From the NCBI RefSeq assembly GCF_917563915.1, contig NZ_CAKJTI010000017.1:1-62310 (forward strand): a DNA stretch of 62,310 nucleotides, written 5' to 3'. The stretch's first letter is position 1; each line of letters begins with the position of its first letter. Under the pieces are notes generated by a model. It was given only the letters and a program-made list of their open reading frames with translations. It had not been told where the DNA came from and did no database searches. Source of the stretch: Bacillus rhizoplanae. Lineage in GTDB: Bacteria; Bacillota; Bacilli; Bacillales; Bacillaceae_G. A program made the translations under genes and the position numbers. This document shows positions 46,559 through 53,900 of the stretch, one piece after another.

Positions 46559-46880
46559 GCTTATATTAGAATTGATGGCAATAAAACATTCTCTAAATGG
46601 AATGTTTTTTATTTCCCTACAAAAAGATTCTTGAAAATATTATTTTTGTAGAGAAATGCAAGAAGGAAGCAAATAAAGATAACGACTCATAAACACTAAC
46701 TTTTTCAATATTCTGTTAATTTTAAAGGGATATCACCACCTATCGTGTGATTGCTTTTATAATAACATGAAAATCGTCATGTTGCAACAAAAAAACAGAA
46801 AATTTTATCTTTTTAGTCGTTTTTTGTATTAAATTGTAGAAGATTTTATTTTTCTAGATAGATTGACTACTGATAATGAT

Positions 46881-46904
46881 ACGTTATGTTAACCTCACAT
46901 GAAT
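46881..46904. repeat. 24-bp direct repeat, left copy
   Basis: ACGTTATGTTAACCTCACAT plus GAAT, identical to 48148-48171. The pair brackets the TetR regulator and the secreted protein gene (1.27 kb apart). Confidence 0.75.
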
Positions 46905-46936
46905 ACAGTATACAAAATTCAATTGACACAATACTC

Positions 46937-47548
46937 TTATTCATCTTTTTTATTCGGTTCTTGGATTTGAAGGAGTTCAACAAAAACATTTAGCATGTCC
47001 TGTATTGGAATTCGATTGTCTACAAAATGTTGCAAATTAAATCCATTAAAAATAGCCATGCCTGCTGTTGCTAAAGTTCTGGCATCTAATGGACTTCCGA
47101 TTATACCTTCGTCTTTCATTCTCTGAAAAAAATGTGTAAGGAATGATCTCCATTCTTCCATCTGGAAAATAAGCCTTTCTTTTATTAGAGGTAATTGATT
47201 CGAAATCATACATCCTTGGAGAAGCATGGGAGAAGATCCTTTTTCATAAGCTTCATTTACCAAACGCATAGAGTATTCTTTAAATTTATTTAGCATATCA
47301 CACTCTTTTTGAGTAAGAATTTCCTTTAAATCTTCAAAATAAAAATCAATTCCTTCTTTTATTAGTTTCAACAAAAATTCCTCTTTATTGGAAAAATGAA
47401 CATAGAAAGCACCTTTAGAGTAACCAGCATGTTTCACAATTTGATCAACACTTGTACTAGAGTAGCCTTGTTTAGAAAACAAATTAATTCCTGATTGCAT
47501 TAATTTGTTGATGGTGTTTTCTGATTGTTTTTGATGATAAATTCCCAT
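46937..47548 (-). CDS. TetR/AcrR family regulator
   Basis: 203 aa behind AAAAGGAGGTTGCT. Helix-turn-helix SVDQIVKHAGYSKGAFYVHF with the family's FSNKEEFLLKLIKEG helix 4, and a ligand-binding domain of the YcdC/AcrR kind. Divergent from a small secreted protein; a TACcgACTAGTtaGTA palindrome in the spacer of the facing promoter is the likely operator. It probably represses that gene and itself. Confidence 0.88.
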   Translation of the reverse strand: MGIYHQKQSENTINKLMQSGINLFSKQGYSSTSVDQIVKHAGYSKGAFYVHFSNKEEFLLKLIKEGIDFYFEDLKEILTQKECDMLNKFKEYSMRLVNEAYEKGSSPMLLQGCMISNQLPLIKERLIFQMEEWRSFLTHFFQRMKDEGIIGSPLDARTLATAGMAIFNGFNLQHFVDNRIPIQDMLNVFVELLQIQEPNKKDE

Positions 47549-47614
47549 AGCAACCTCCTTTTAAAAAGACTGAATATTTAATTAACGGTAGCGCATTCTT
47601 CATCATATAATAAA

Positions 47615-47642
47615 TTGATTAATACCGACTAGTTAGTACTAA
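47615..47642 (+). promoter_or_regulatory. Promoter of the secreted-protein gene with TetR operator in spacer
   Basis: -35 TTGATT (47615-47620), 16-base spacer, -10 TACTAA (47637-47642). The palindrome TACCGACTAGTTAGTA (47623-47638) occupies the spacer and the start of the -10, placed between the TetR gene and its divergent neighbour. Confidence 0.6.
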
Positions 47643-47672
47643 AAAAATAATACTTATAAAGGAGTTGGTTTA

Positions 47673-48086
47673 ATGACATTATCTCAAGGAATTATAAAAA
47701 AATGGTTGTTACCGTTTATTTTATGTTTTTTAATGATTTTTGCATTTTTTCCACAATCTAAAGCGGAGGCGGCTTCTGAACGTCATGTCTATCTTTCAAT
47801 TGGTGAATATTCAGATGGAACCGCAGGATACCCGATATATGTACCAACAAACGGAAAATATTCATTTTTTTTCGGTGTGAATTCAATAAGTTATCATAGT
47901 GTGAAAGTTCAAATCAAGAAAAATGGTTCATTTGTCGTAGCAGAGAAAATAATAAAACCTGGTGATGGTTGGGGTAATGTCTACTCTGCTAATCCTGGTG
48001 GTTATTATACAATTCACCTTGACTGTAATCCTTATGGAGCATCTAGGACTTGTAAAGCAGAGGGGCATATTAAGAATGTTAATTAA
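47673..48086 (+). CDS. Small secreted protein of unknown function (137 aa)
   Basis: ATG behind AAAGGAGTTGGTTTA. Classical signal peptide: basic start (IIKKWLL), hydrophobic core FILCFLMIFAFFP and AEA cleavage near residue 33. The mature ~104 aa are beta-rich (GYPIYVPTNGKYSFFF, YYTIHLDCNP) with two Cys (CNPYGASRTC) that could form one disulphide. No family recognised; size and fold pattern recall small beta-sandwich effectors or bacteriocin-like proteins. Controlled by the divergent TetR by inference. Confidence 0.8.
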   Translation: MTLSQGIIKKWLLPFILCFLMIFAFFPQSKAEAASERHVYLSIGEYSDGTAGYPIYVPTNGKYSFFFGVNSISYHSVKVQIKKNGSFVVAEKIIKPGDGWGNVYSANPGGYYTIHLDCNPYGASRTCKAEGHIKNVN

Positions 48087-48147
48087 TCTATAAATATATA
48101 TTAAGGCGATCCATAACGAAGCATCTTTTTTACATGCCGATAATAGG

Positions 48148-48171
48148 ACGTTATGTTAACCTCACATGAAT
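48148..48171. repeat. 24-bp direct repeat, right copy
   Basis: Identical to 46881-46904; the flanks differ (TAATAGG before, CTTTATT after). Confidence 0.75.
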
Positions 48172-48180
48172 CTTTATTCT

Positions 48181-48391
48181 GTAGCCTTAAAATAAAGTTT
48201 GATCAAAAATGTTCCGTAAATCCACAAGCTATGGCTAATAAAAAGAAATCATTTTGAAAAAAGATTAATCAAAATGGTTTCTTTTCTTTTTGAATGGACT
48301 CTCCGTTTTATAAAAAAGTTTGAATAAAACTCATTTAGAAGTCTTTGATTGAAAGTGTAGCTTTGAAATAAAGATTGATCAAAAATACCCC
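48181..48391. repeat. Interspersed repeat family R (copy 1)
   Basis: Begins GTAGCCTTAAAATAAAGTTT continuing GATCAAAA, contains GAAATCATTTTGA/TCAAAATGGTTTC inverted arms and AACTCATTTAGAAGTCTTTG, and ends with a second GTAGCTTTGAAATAAAGATT unit. Related copies occur at 49.8, 53.4 and 56.5 kb. It lies in the 48.09-48.60 kb gap, which has no gene. Confidence 0.65.
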
Positions 48392-48596
48392 ATAAGCCAG
48401 CATTTTACGATAAATAAAAGAATCCATTTTGAAAAAGAAAAGACTTAACAGCCCCTTCATATGAAATTTACAATAACCTAGTACACTTCTAATATAGGGT
48501 GAGTATAGTTAGAATATTAGCAATTTTTATCGAAAGGAGCGAATAATGGCTGTTTATAAAATGTAGGAACTATACAATATTTAGGAGGAGTATAAC

Positions 48597-49673
48597 ATGA
48601 AAAAAATGTATATTATTGGTTTAGCTGCGTGCATTCTGCTATTTAGCACAGCTACAGCCTGGGCAGAGGGGTCTTCTATCTATATTAACGAAAGTCCTTC
48701 TCAAACCCCCGCAGTGACTGATGAGGGCAGCGCCAATTTACCAATAGCTAATTTTAAAGCTTTAAACTCAACACTTAATTGGTTCTTAGATAATCCAGCA
48801 AATGCAGACGGATCAAATTTCAATACAAGATGGAACAAAACCGCCATACTAGACGAATACGGCTGGCAACTCAGCAATTCAACATGGAATTCCTACCGCT
48901 CATCTTGGATAAACAATCCTTCGACAGCAGATGCGTTGGAGCAATCAAATCCTATTTTATATTATCTTCATCGTGCAGACCAGCGTGCGTTTAAAGAAAT
49001 TAGGAGAACCAAAGTTGAGCATGGAGTTGTAATCTGGCAGATTTACAACATGGGTATTATTGTCAAAACAAAAAATACTACTTTTGGTATCGATATAGTT
49101 GCGCGTGATTCTGCCGATTTAGCAGATATACTTGACTTTGCAATAGTCTCTCATAAGCATCAGGATCATTATGATCAAAACTTTGTTAATGCCTTAGCCG
49201 CAAAAGGGAAACCGGTTTACGCACCTTTTTCTGCTAATGGGATAACGGTTATAAGCGATACATGTGAATATAATTTCGGGGAAGTGAATGTACGTTTTAC
49301 TATGAACCAACAAAGCACTACGCCGGTAATAGTATCCCAGATAAATTTAGGCCCCAGTGCTGATAATTATACGATATACGATATTGCAGACTCAAGAGAC
49401 CTTACGGCTCTTAAACCGACCAGGCATATAAATCTTTTTATGCTTCATATTGCAAATGGATATGATCCAATCCAGGCGTCAAATCAAATTAAAGCTGATG
49501 TTACATTATATAGCCATGAAATGGAACTTAGTCATTCAACCGCAGCTAACGGCTATCGTTGGAAGTACGGTTATTCTTATAATAAAATTAAGTCGCAGCC
49601 GCATTCATCAAGTTATATTCTTACCTGGGGGGAAAGAATCCAGAGCGATGGTACAGTTATCGAGGATGAATAA
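48597..49673 (+). CDS. Secreted metallo-beta-lactamase-fold protein
   Basis: 358 aa behind AGGAGGAGTATAAC. Signal peptide MKKMYIIGLAACILLFSTAT with AWA cleavage near residue 23. A linker rich in Asn/Ser/Trp precedes an MBL domain: VKTKNTTFGIDIV, the zinc motif FAIVSHKHQDHYDQNF (HxHxDH), a later DIADSRDL aspartate and SHEMELSHST histidines. Such proteins hydrolyse esters, lactones or phosphodiesters; the substrate here is unknown. Exported MBL proteins of this layout are unusual in Bacillus. Flanked on both sides by family R repeats, so probably acquired. Confidence 0.8.
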   Translation: MKKMYIIGLAACILLFSTATAWAEGSSIYINESPSQTPAVTDEGSANLPIANFKALNSTLNWFLDNPANADGSNFNTRWNKTAILDEYGWQLSNSTWNSYRSSWINNPSTADALEQSNPILYYLHRADQRAFKEIRRTKVEHGVVIWQIYNMGIIVKTKNTTFGIDIVARDSADLADILDFAIVSHKHQDHYDQNFVNALAAKGKPVYAPFSANGITVISDTCEYNFGEVNVRFTMNQQSTTPVIVSQINLGPSADNYTIYDIADSRDLTALKPTRHINLFMLHIANGYDPIQASNQIKADVTLYSHEMELSHSTAANGYRWKYGYSYNKIKSQPHSSSYILTWGERIQSDGTVIEDE

Positions 49674-49773
49674 ATTGTGCAATGAAGTTTGATTTCTTCA
49701 TCTGTAAAAAAAGAAACAAAAAATTGATTGACTATGGGGTCATTAAACAGAGGAAGCAAAAAAAATCCCCGAT

Positions 49774-49932
49774 GTAGGTTTTAAATAAAGTTTGATTAAA
49801 AGTGTACTCCGAACTTTAATTTTATATATAGAAGAAACCCACACATTTTGAAAAAGGTTTGATCAAAACTCACTTAGAATTCTTTAATTGAAAGAGATAA
49901 AATATCGTAACTTTATTTCAAAGCTACAACAA
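49774..49932. repeat. Interspersed repeat family R (copy 2)
   Basis: GTAGGTTTTAAATAAAGTTT..., then ATTTTGAAAAAGGTTTGATC, ACTCACTTAGAATTCTTTAA and, inverted at the right end, AACTTTATTTCAAAGCTACA. Matches copy 1 in order of blocks. The rest of 49.93-50.15 kb shows no gene. Confidence 0.65.
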
Positions 49933-50149
49933 ACACCATGCAATAAAAGTATTTATAATAATAAATATCATTGTATGGGGATACTTCTTATCAGAAAACA
50001 TAAGTGAAAATTTAGGACAACTATAATATCATATAACACACTAATATCATACATTTTCTTAGCAAGGGAATGCTTGTATACTGATTTATACTGCATTCCC
50101 TTATTATGTGTATGCTATTTTTTGTTTTTAATCTATGCCACACTATGGA

Positions 50150-50571
50150 TTATAAAATTATATTTTCTTCAATATGAAAAATTCGCAAAACATCTTGTTC
50201 TAGTTTTTTTGCATTAAAGTCTAACTTTGCCTTCGTCCCTAGTATTCTAATGCATTGAATAATATTTTTAATTATTAACATTTTTTTGTATTATAATCTG
50301 CAATCAAAAAGGTTTCGTAGTCAATCCTTAATCTAAAATCTGCTTCTTTACTTTTCTTTTTAAATAACTTTCTTTCTTAAAAAAAACCCGATTCTTCATA
50401 CTCTGGAATTATCTTAACTATTATAGGAATTACCCCTATTTCCTCCACTTCACTACCATAAGTATCATTTTCAAGGTTTTCTAATTCTTTACCGATTTCT
50501 AAAATTAACTTTGAAAATTCTTTATTAATATTACCTTCTATTTCACCACTCAAAAAAAATCTGATACTCAC
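50150..50571 (-). pseudogene. Imm44-like immunity protein, frameshifted
   Basis: From GTG at 50571 the frame reads MSIRFFLSGEIEGNINKEF... and ends early at 50377 in a T8 run. The homologous continuation lies in other frames: KSKEADFRLRIDYETFLIAD (about 50283-50345), then IIQCIRILGTKAKLDFNAKK to a stop at 50150. Joined, this is about 135 aa and resembles the Imm44 family that protects against polymorphic toxins. At least three frame changes, each in a homopolymer, inactivate it. It directly follows a toxin 3' relic. Confidence 0.6.
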
Positions 50572-50580
50572 TCACCTTTA

Positions 50581-50682
50581 TCAATAATCACTTTTATTTA
50601 ATATTGGACGTTTGCCATATTTCTTTTTATATGCCACTTTCTGTTTATGTTGCCATTGATGCATTTTTTTGTTCCACGTTTT
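50581..50682 (-). pseudogene. 3' relic of a polymorphic toxin gene
   Basis: A 33-codon frame, KTWNKKMHQWQHKQKVAYKK ending GKRPILNKSDY and a TGA nine bases before the immunity start. Trp/His/Lys-rich ends of this kind are typical of LXG/RHS-type secreted nuclease or deaminase toxins. Upstream the frame is lost and an IS231-type end appears at 50709, so the rest of the toxin has been deleted. Confidence 0.5.
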
Positions 50683-50708
50683 TCAATCTTTATATAGGGG
50701 TAGCACCA

Positions 50709-50728
50709 CATGCCCATCAACTTAAGAA
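50709..50728 (+). mobile_element. Solo IS231-type terminal inverted repeat
   Basis: CATGCCCATCAACTTAAGAA equals the 20-bp terminal repeat of IS231 (IS4 family), the common insertion sequence of B. cereus/thuringiensis, as I recall it. No transposase and no opposite end are present; the element is reduced to one end by deletion. Confidence 0.7.
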
Positions 50729-50786
50729 ATCTCTTGTTCCCCAAAATGAAAAAATGAACTGAATTTTCGTAGACAACTATGGAGAG

Positions 50787-50810
50787 ATAAAGTGAAACTT
50801 CCATTTTGGG
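50787..50810. repeat. bcr1 terminal fragment
   Basis: ATAAAGTGAAACTTCCATTT only, the left end of bcr1, fused to unrelated sequence. It marks a deletion or recombination point next to the IS231 end. Confidence 0.55.
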
Positions 50811-50824
50811 GATACTCCAAAATA

Positions 50825-51136
50825 TTAGCTTGATAGTGATGGGGAGATACCCACAAATTTAACTTTTTTAAATAAGTCTCCATCTTCCCCCCATTTTAGT
50901 TGTTTTAATGATGGTAAGGTCTTTGTAGAAGACTCATTAGTAATCTTACATGTATCAATTCTGGAATTCTTAAAAAACCTCCATTCTTTTCGATAATGAC
51001 AATAAGCAACAAAATACAATGATCCTCCGTTACGATAACGATATACTGCTACGACTTCTACTTGTCTCTCTTTCCCATTGTATTTCATTTGCAAACATCG
51101 TTGTGATTCAAGTACCTGTACTATTTTTGGTTTCAT
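50825..51136 (-). CDS. Small WYL-like domain protein (103 aa)
   Basis: The segment AVYRYRNGGSLYFVAYCHYR followed by KEWRFFKNSRID matches the strand order of WYL domains (the Y-L-V-A-Y-C...R-F...RI core of YafY-type regulators) but without a helix-turn-helix. Stand-alone WYL proteins of about 80-100 aa are common in Bacillus. The ~25-residue C-terminal tail ends close to the bcr1 fragment and may be altered. Ribosome site GGAAGAGGAACGGGT. Function probably nucleic-acid or ligand sensing. Confidence 0.6.
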   Translation of the reverse strand: MKPKIVQVLESQRCLQMKYNGKERQVEVVAVYRYRNGGSLYFVAYCHYRKEWRFFKNSRIDTCKITNESSTKTLPSLKQLKWGEDGDLFKKVKFVGISPSLSS

Positions 51137-51402
51137 ACCCGTTCCTCTTCCATCCGATTTAGTTATAACTATTAGTTAATCTTTAATGTATCAAAGTAGA
51201 ACAATTGCTACAATGGTGGCTCCCAAATTTATCTCTATAAGGGATAGAGTCAGGAAAATGCGGATTTACAACGCTAGGAAATTAGATACATTTGTAAGGA
51301 AATAGCATCCCAAAAGGGAAACAAGCTATAAATGTAGGCTACTATTTGGGGGTTGTTTTGTTTATTAATTATTACGGTATGTGAAATTATTATATTGATA
51401 AT

Positions 51403-51433
51403 AAAAAAGCTCCCTGTATGGCGGAGCCTTTAA
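51403..51433 (-). terminator. Intrinsic terminator of the AbrB-like pseudogene
   Basis: GGCTCCGCC-ATACA-GGGAGC followed by TTTTTTA on the minus strand. The 51.14-51.40 kb gap holds no gene that I can support. Confidence 0.7.
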
Positions 51434-51438
51434 TTTCT

Positions 51439-51717
51439 CTATTTAACTTGGTATTGTTGCAACTCTTTAACCAGGTACTCTGCACCTTCTGGACTTATTG
51501 TAATCTTTCCATTTGCTAATGACATATTACGTTCTGAAACCTCACCAGTTATCATACAAGCCCCACCAGCTTGATACTTCTGTAAAACAATTTTTTCTCC
51601 ATCTACAATGATCTCTAATGGTGATTTTTTTTAAATACCGAGCGTATCCCTCAGTTCTTTTGGGATAACTACACGCCCCAATTCATCTACTTTTCTAGTG
51701 ATTCCCGTTGACTTCAT
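51439..51717 (-). pseudogene. AbrB-family transition-state regulator with in-frame stop
   Basis: Read through, the 92 codons give MKSTGITRKVDELGRVVIPK..., the swapped-hairpin AbrB DNA-binding domain, then SPLEIIVDGEKIVLQKYQ and the C-terminal multimerisation half ending LVKELQQYQVK. Codon 29 is TAA (51631-51633) directly after LGI, where AbrB has Glu or Lys, so one base change (AAA/GAA to TAA) truncates it to 28 aa. Everything after the stop is intact, which indicates recent loss or reinitiation. Confidence 0.8.
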
Positions 51718-51766
51718 TCAGCCTCTTTCCTCTTTTCATTATCTTATTTACCCTATGTTTTTCTTT

Positions 51767-51877
51767 TTATTGTAACAAGCTTTCTCCAAATATAAAAAGC
51801 ATTATGATCCAAAACCAAACAATCATCCTGAGTGTATTTTTGAATCCTCCCCACAATGAAATAGTTTCTTCTTTCAT
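51767..51877 (-). CDS. Possible membrane micropeptide (36 aa)
   Basis: ATG at 51877 with AAGGAGAAAGGACG upstream. MKEETISLWGGFKNTLRMIV and then a hydrophobic helix (WFWIIMLFIFG). It lies 49 bases upstream of the AbrB-like pseudogene on the same strand, so probably the same operon. Single-helix peptides near small regulators can be toxins or regulators; nothing more can be said. Confidence 0.42.
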   Translation of the reverse strand: MKEETISLWGGFKNTLRMIVWFWIIMLFIFGESLLQ

Positions 51878-51942
51878 TTTTAACGTCCTTTCTCCTTATT
51901 CTTTTGGTTCTCCAAACCATTCATACATTGCTTGACGACTAA

Positions 51943-52030
51943 TTAATTATGTAAGAACTATTACTACAGAAAGGGCTGAATCTATGAAGATGATGATTGG
52001 TAACCAGTTAGTTTCTTAGGGTAACCATTG
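51943..52030 (+). repeat. Tandem repeat copy 1 with micro-ORF (11 aa)
   Basis: TTAATTATGTAAGAACTATT, ACTACAGAAAGGGCTG and a micro-ORF at 51985-52020 (MKMMIGNQLVS) with AAAGG 9 bases upstream, then CTTAGGGTAA. Repeated 163 bp downstream with few changes. Confidence 0.6.
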
Positions 52031-52101
52031 AATTAACAAGAACCGCGAATGTTCTCATTCAAACCAGGTCTTTTAGAATGCACTTGTTCATTTATAGTAA
52101 G

Positions 52102-52187
52102 GTTCTTAATTATGTAAGAACTATTACTACAGAAAGGACTGTAACTATGAAGAAAATGATTGGTAACTATAGTTGCTTAGGGTAAAC
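52102..52187 (+). repeat. Tandem repeat copy 2 with micro-ORF (12 aa) and inverted repeat
   Basis: Same 36-base start as copy 1, micro-ORF at 52147-52185 (MKKMIGNYSCLG) behind AGAAAGGACTG. The first block carries a perfect GTTCTTA-N6-TAAGAAC inverted repeat (52102-52121). It is 180 bases upstream of an unknown two-gene operon. Confidence 0.55.
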
Positions 52188-52368
52188 ACTAAAAAGTAAA
52201 AAGGTAACCATCAACTTCTTTGTAAAACAAGGAACGATTTAAAAAACGAAAAGATTCTAGAGAGCTGTTTATAAGTAAAGGGGGCTAACTAAATAGTAAA
52301 TAGGTAGAATGTGATTTATCATTGGAAAACATCGGAATTACCTAGAAGTAGAATTAGGAGGAAATATC

Positions 52369-52752
52369 ATGAAGTTAACATTAAAGGAACAAAAATTAAA
52401 GGATCGGTTAGTAAAGGATTACTCCAATCGAAACAATGATCGAAAAAAACCAGACATCGAGTATGATGCTTTTGTTAGATTATTAAAAGCGTTAATTGAT
52501 GATGGAGATATTAAAGACGAGAAAGCTATTCAAATTTCCAATATACTGATGGAATCAAGTCCTAATACATTGTCAATTTACGAATGGAAACATTTCTATG
52601 AGTACGGCGTTGGTGAAAAATTCTTCGTTAATAAACCATGTACTGGTCACAATAGGGATATTCCTTGGGAGGATATGTATGCTGCATACATACATGAAGA
52701 TGCGCTATGTGTTAATTGTAGAATTGCAGATGCAAGTTGGGATGAAGAATGA
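52369..52752 (+). CDS. Unknown protein (127 aa), first of a two-gene operon
   Basis: ATG behind TTAGGAGGAAATATC. A soluble, charged, mainly helical protein (DYSNRNNDRKKPDIEYDAFV). The C-terminal third holds KPCTGHNRDIPW and DALCVNCRIADASW: one Cys/His pair and a CxxC, which could form a small zinc site. Next gene overlaps by ATGA. No family recognised. Position in a toxin/immunity-relic neighbourhood makes an immunity or contact-dependent role possible but unproven. Confidence 0.72.
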   Translation: MKLTLKEQKLKDRLVKDYSNRNNDRKKPDIEYDAFVRLLKALIDDGDIKDEKAIQISNILMESSPNTLSIYEWKHFYEYGVGEKFFVNKPCTGHNRDIPWEDMYAAYIHEDALCVNCRIADASWDEE

Positions 52753-53165
52753 GTAAGAACATGCTTTCAATAGAAGATGCCAAGAATCTTGTAGCAGGAC
52801 GGTTAAGGTTAATAGATGATTATACGTGCTATTATGTCGGAAATGAGATGATTTTTGATAAGTTGGTAGAAGAAGATGGTCCAGTGTTAAATGTTTCATT
52901 AGAAATGGAACCAATGGTACTTGTCTCCTTATTTCAACTATACTATGTCGTTGATGCTTTTAAAGAGACACTTGAATATTACAAAAATAATAACCCGATA
53001 GATAATATAAACTATAATATCGGCGCTTCCATTTATGATGCGCTCGAAGATTATGAACCAGATTATTCTTTCTATAAGGACTCATTTATTAAAAGAAAAG
53101 ACTTAGAAAATTTACTTTATGACTTTGCAGAATTGATCGATAGTTTCTATAACCTTCCATGCTAA
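52749..53165 (+). CDS. Unknown acidic protein (138 aa), second of a two-gene operon
   Basis: Translationally coupled (ATGA overlap) to the gene before. Strongly acidic, with aromatic-rich helices (LVSLFQLYYVVDAFKETLEY) and a Tyr/Asp-rich middle (SIYDALEDYEPDYSFY). The acidic small-protein type is common among immunity proteins and phage inhibitors, which is suggestive only. No signal peptide or membrane segment. Confidence 0.7.
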   Translation: MSKNMLSIEDAKNLVAGRLRLIDDYTCYYVGNEMIFDKLVEEDGPVLNVSLEMEPMVLVSLFQLYYVVDAFKETLEYYKNNNPIDNINYNIGASIYDALEDYEPDYSFYKDSFIKRKDLENLLYDFAELIDSFYNLPC

Positions 53166-53367
53166 TTAGGGGTAGTGACAGGGTTGCTGTCATAGACCGC
53201 AAAGTAGTGCTTATAAACTACTAAGTTTCATTACCAGAAACCATATTTTTTGTAATTATTCACATTTTTATTGAAAGGGTGCTGCCGTCATTTCGCGGAT
53301 TTTATACATTGAGACAAATATTGTAAATTAATACAACCAAAAACATTGAAATACTACTTTTTTAGTT

Positions 53368-53525
53368 GTAGCTTTGAAATAAAGTTTGATTAAAAGTATC
53401 GCGCAAACCCATATTTTACGATAAAGAAAAAGAATCCATTTTGAAAAAAGATTGATCAAAATGGATTCCACTTTTGAGATCGACTATTTATCTTTCATAA
53501 AAAAGTATGATCATTTTTGTGATCT
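53368..53525. repeat. Interspersed repeat family R (copy 3)
   Basis: GTAGCTTTGAAATAAAGTTT, AATCCATTTTGAAAAAAGAT and TGATCAAAATGGATT with inverted arms, then AAAAAAGTATGATCATTTTT. In the 53.17-53.90 kb gap; a frame at 53661-53840 (59 aa) in the same gap lacks a ribosome site. Confidence 0.6.
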
Positions 53526-53900
53526 TTCCTCCATTAAAGCGCCCTATACCAAAAGAAAAGGCACAATTCATATTAGAGAATTGCCCCCGATTGCTTAAAT
53601 AAGATACTTAACTAGGTATATTTTATTTCATCATCTCATTATAAATATAGAGACTATATAATGCAGGTATCAACAAACCAAGAGCAAGGCAAAGAACAGA
53701 ACAAACCACCACGCTTAATCCAAAAGAACAAAATTCAATCTTATACTACCAAGAATAATAACGGAAATACGGCAGTCATGAAAAAAGGAAGCTGCCAAAA
53801 CTTGAATTTACTTGCTTTATCTAAAATCGTCCCTGGTTGATTGTTTACACTTTATACTTCGCTAGAAAAAATTTTTCTCAACTTTAAGGAGGAAATTTAA

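Noticed and set aside
46790-46804. AAAAAACAGAAAATT as a CodY box before the sensor kinase
   Set aside because: Only 11 of 15 positions match, which is expected by chance in such AT-rich DNA.
50709-51136. A complete IS231 element
   Set aside because: No transposase-like frame and no opposite terminal repeat within the following 2 kb; only one end remains.
51708-51935. Plus-strand 75-codon hydrophobic frame
   Set aside because: Overlaps the start of the AbrB-like gene and the micropeptide on the other strand and has no ribosome site.
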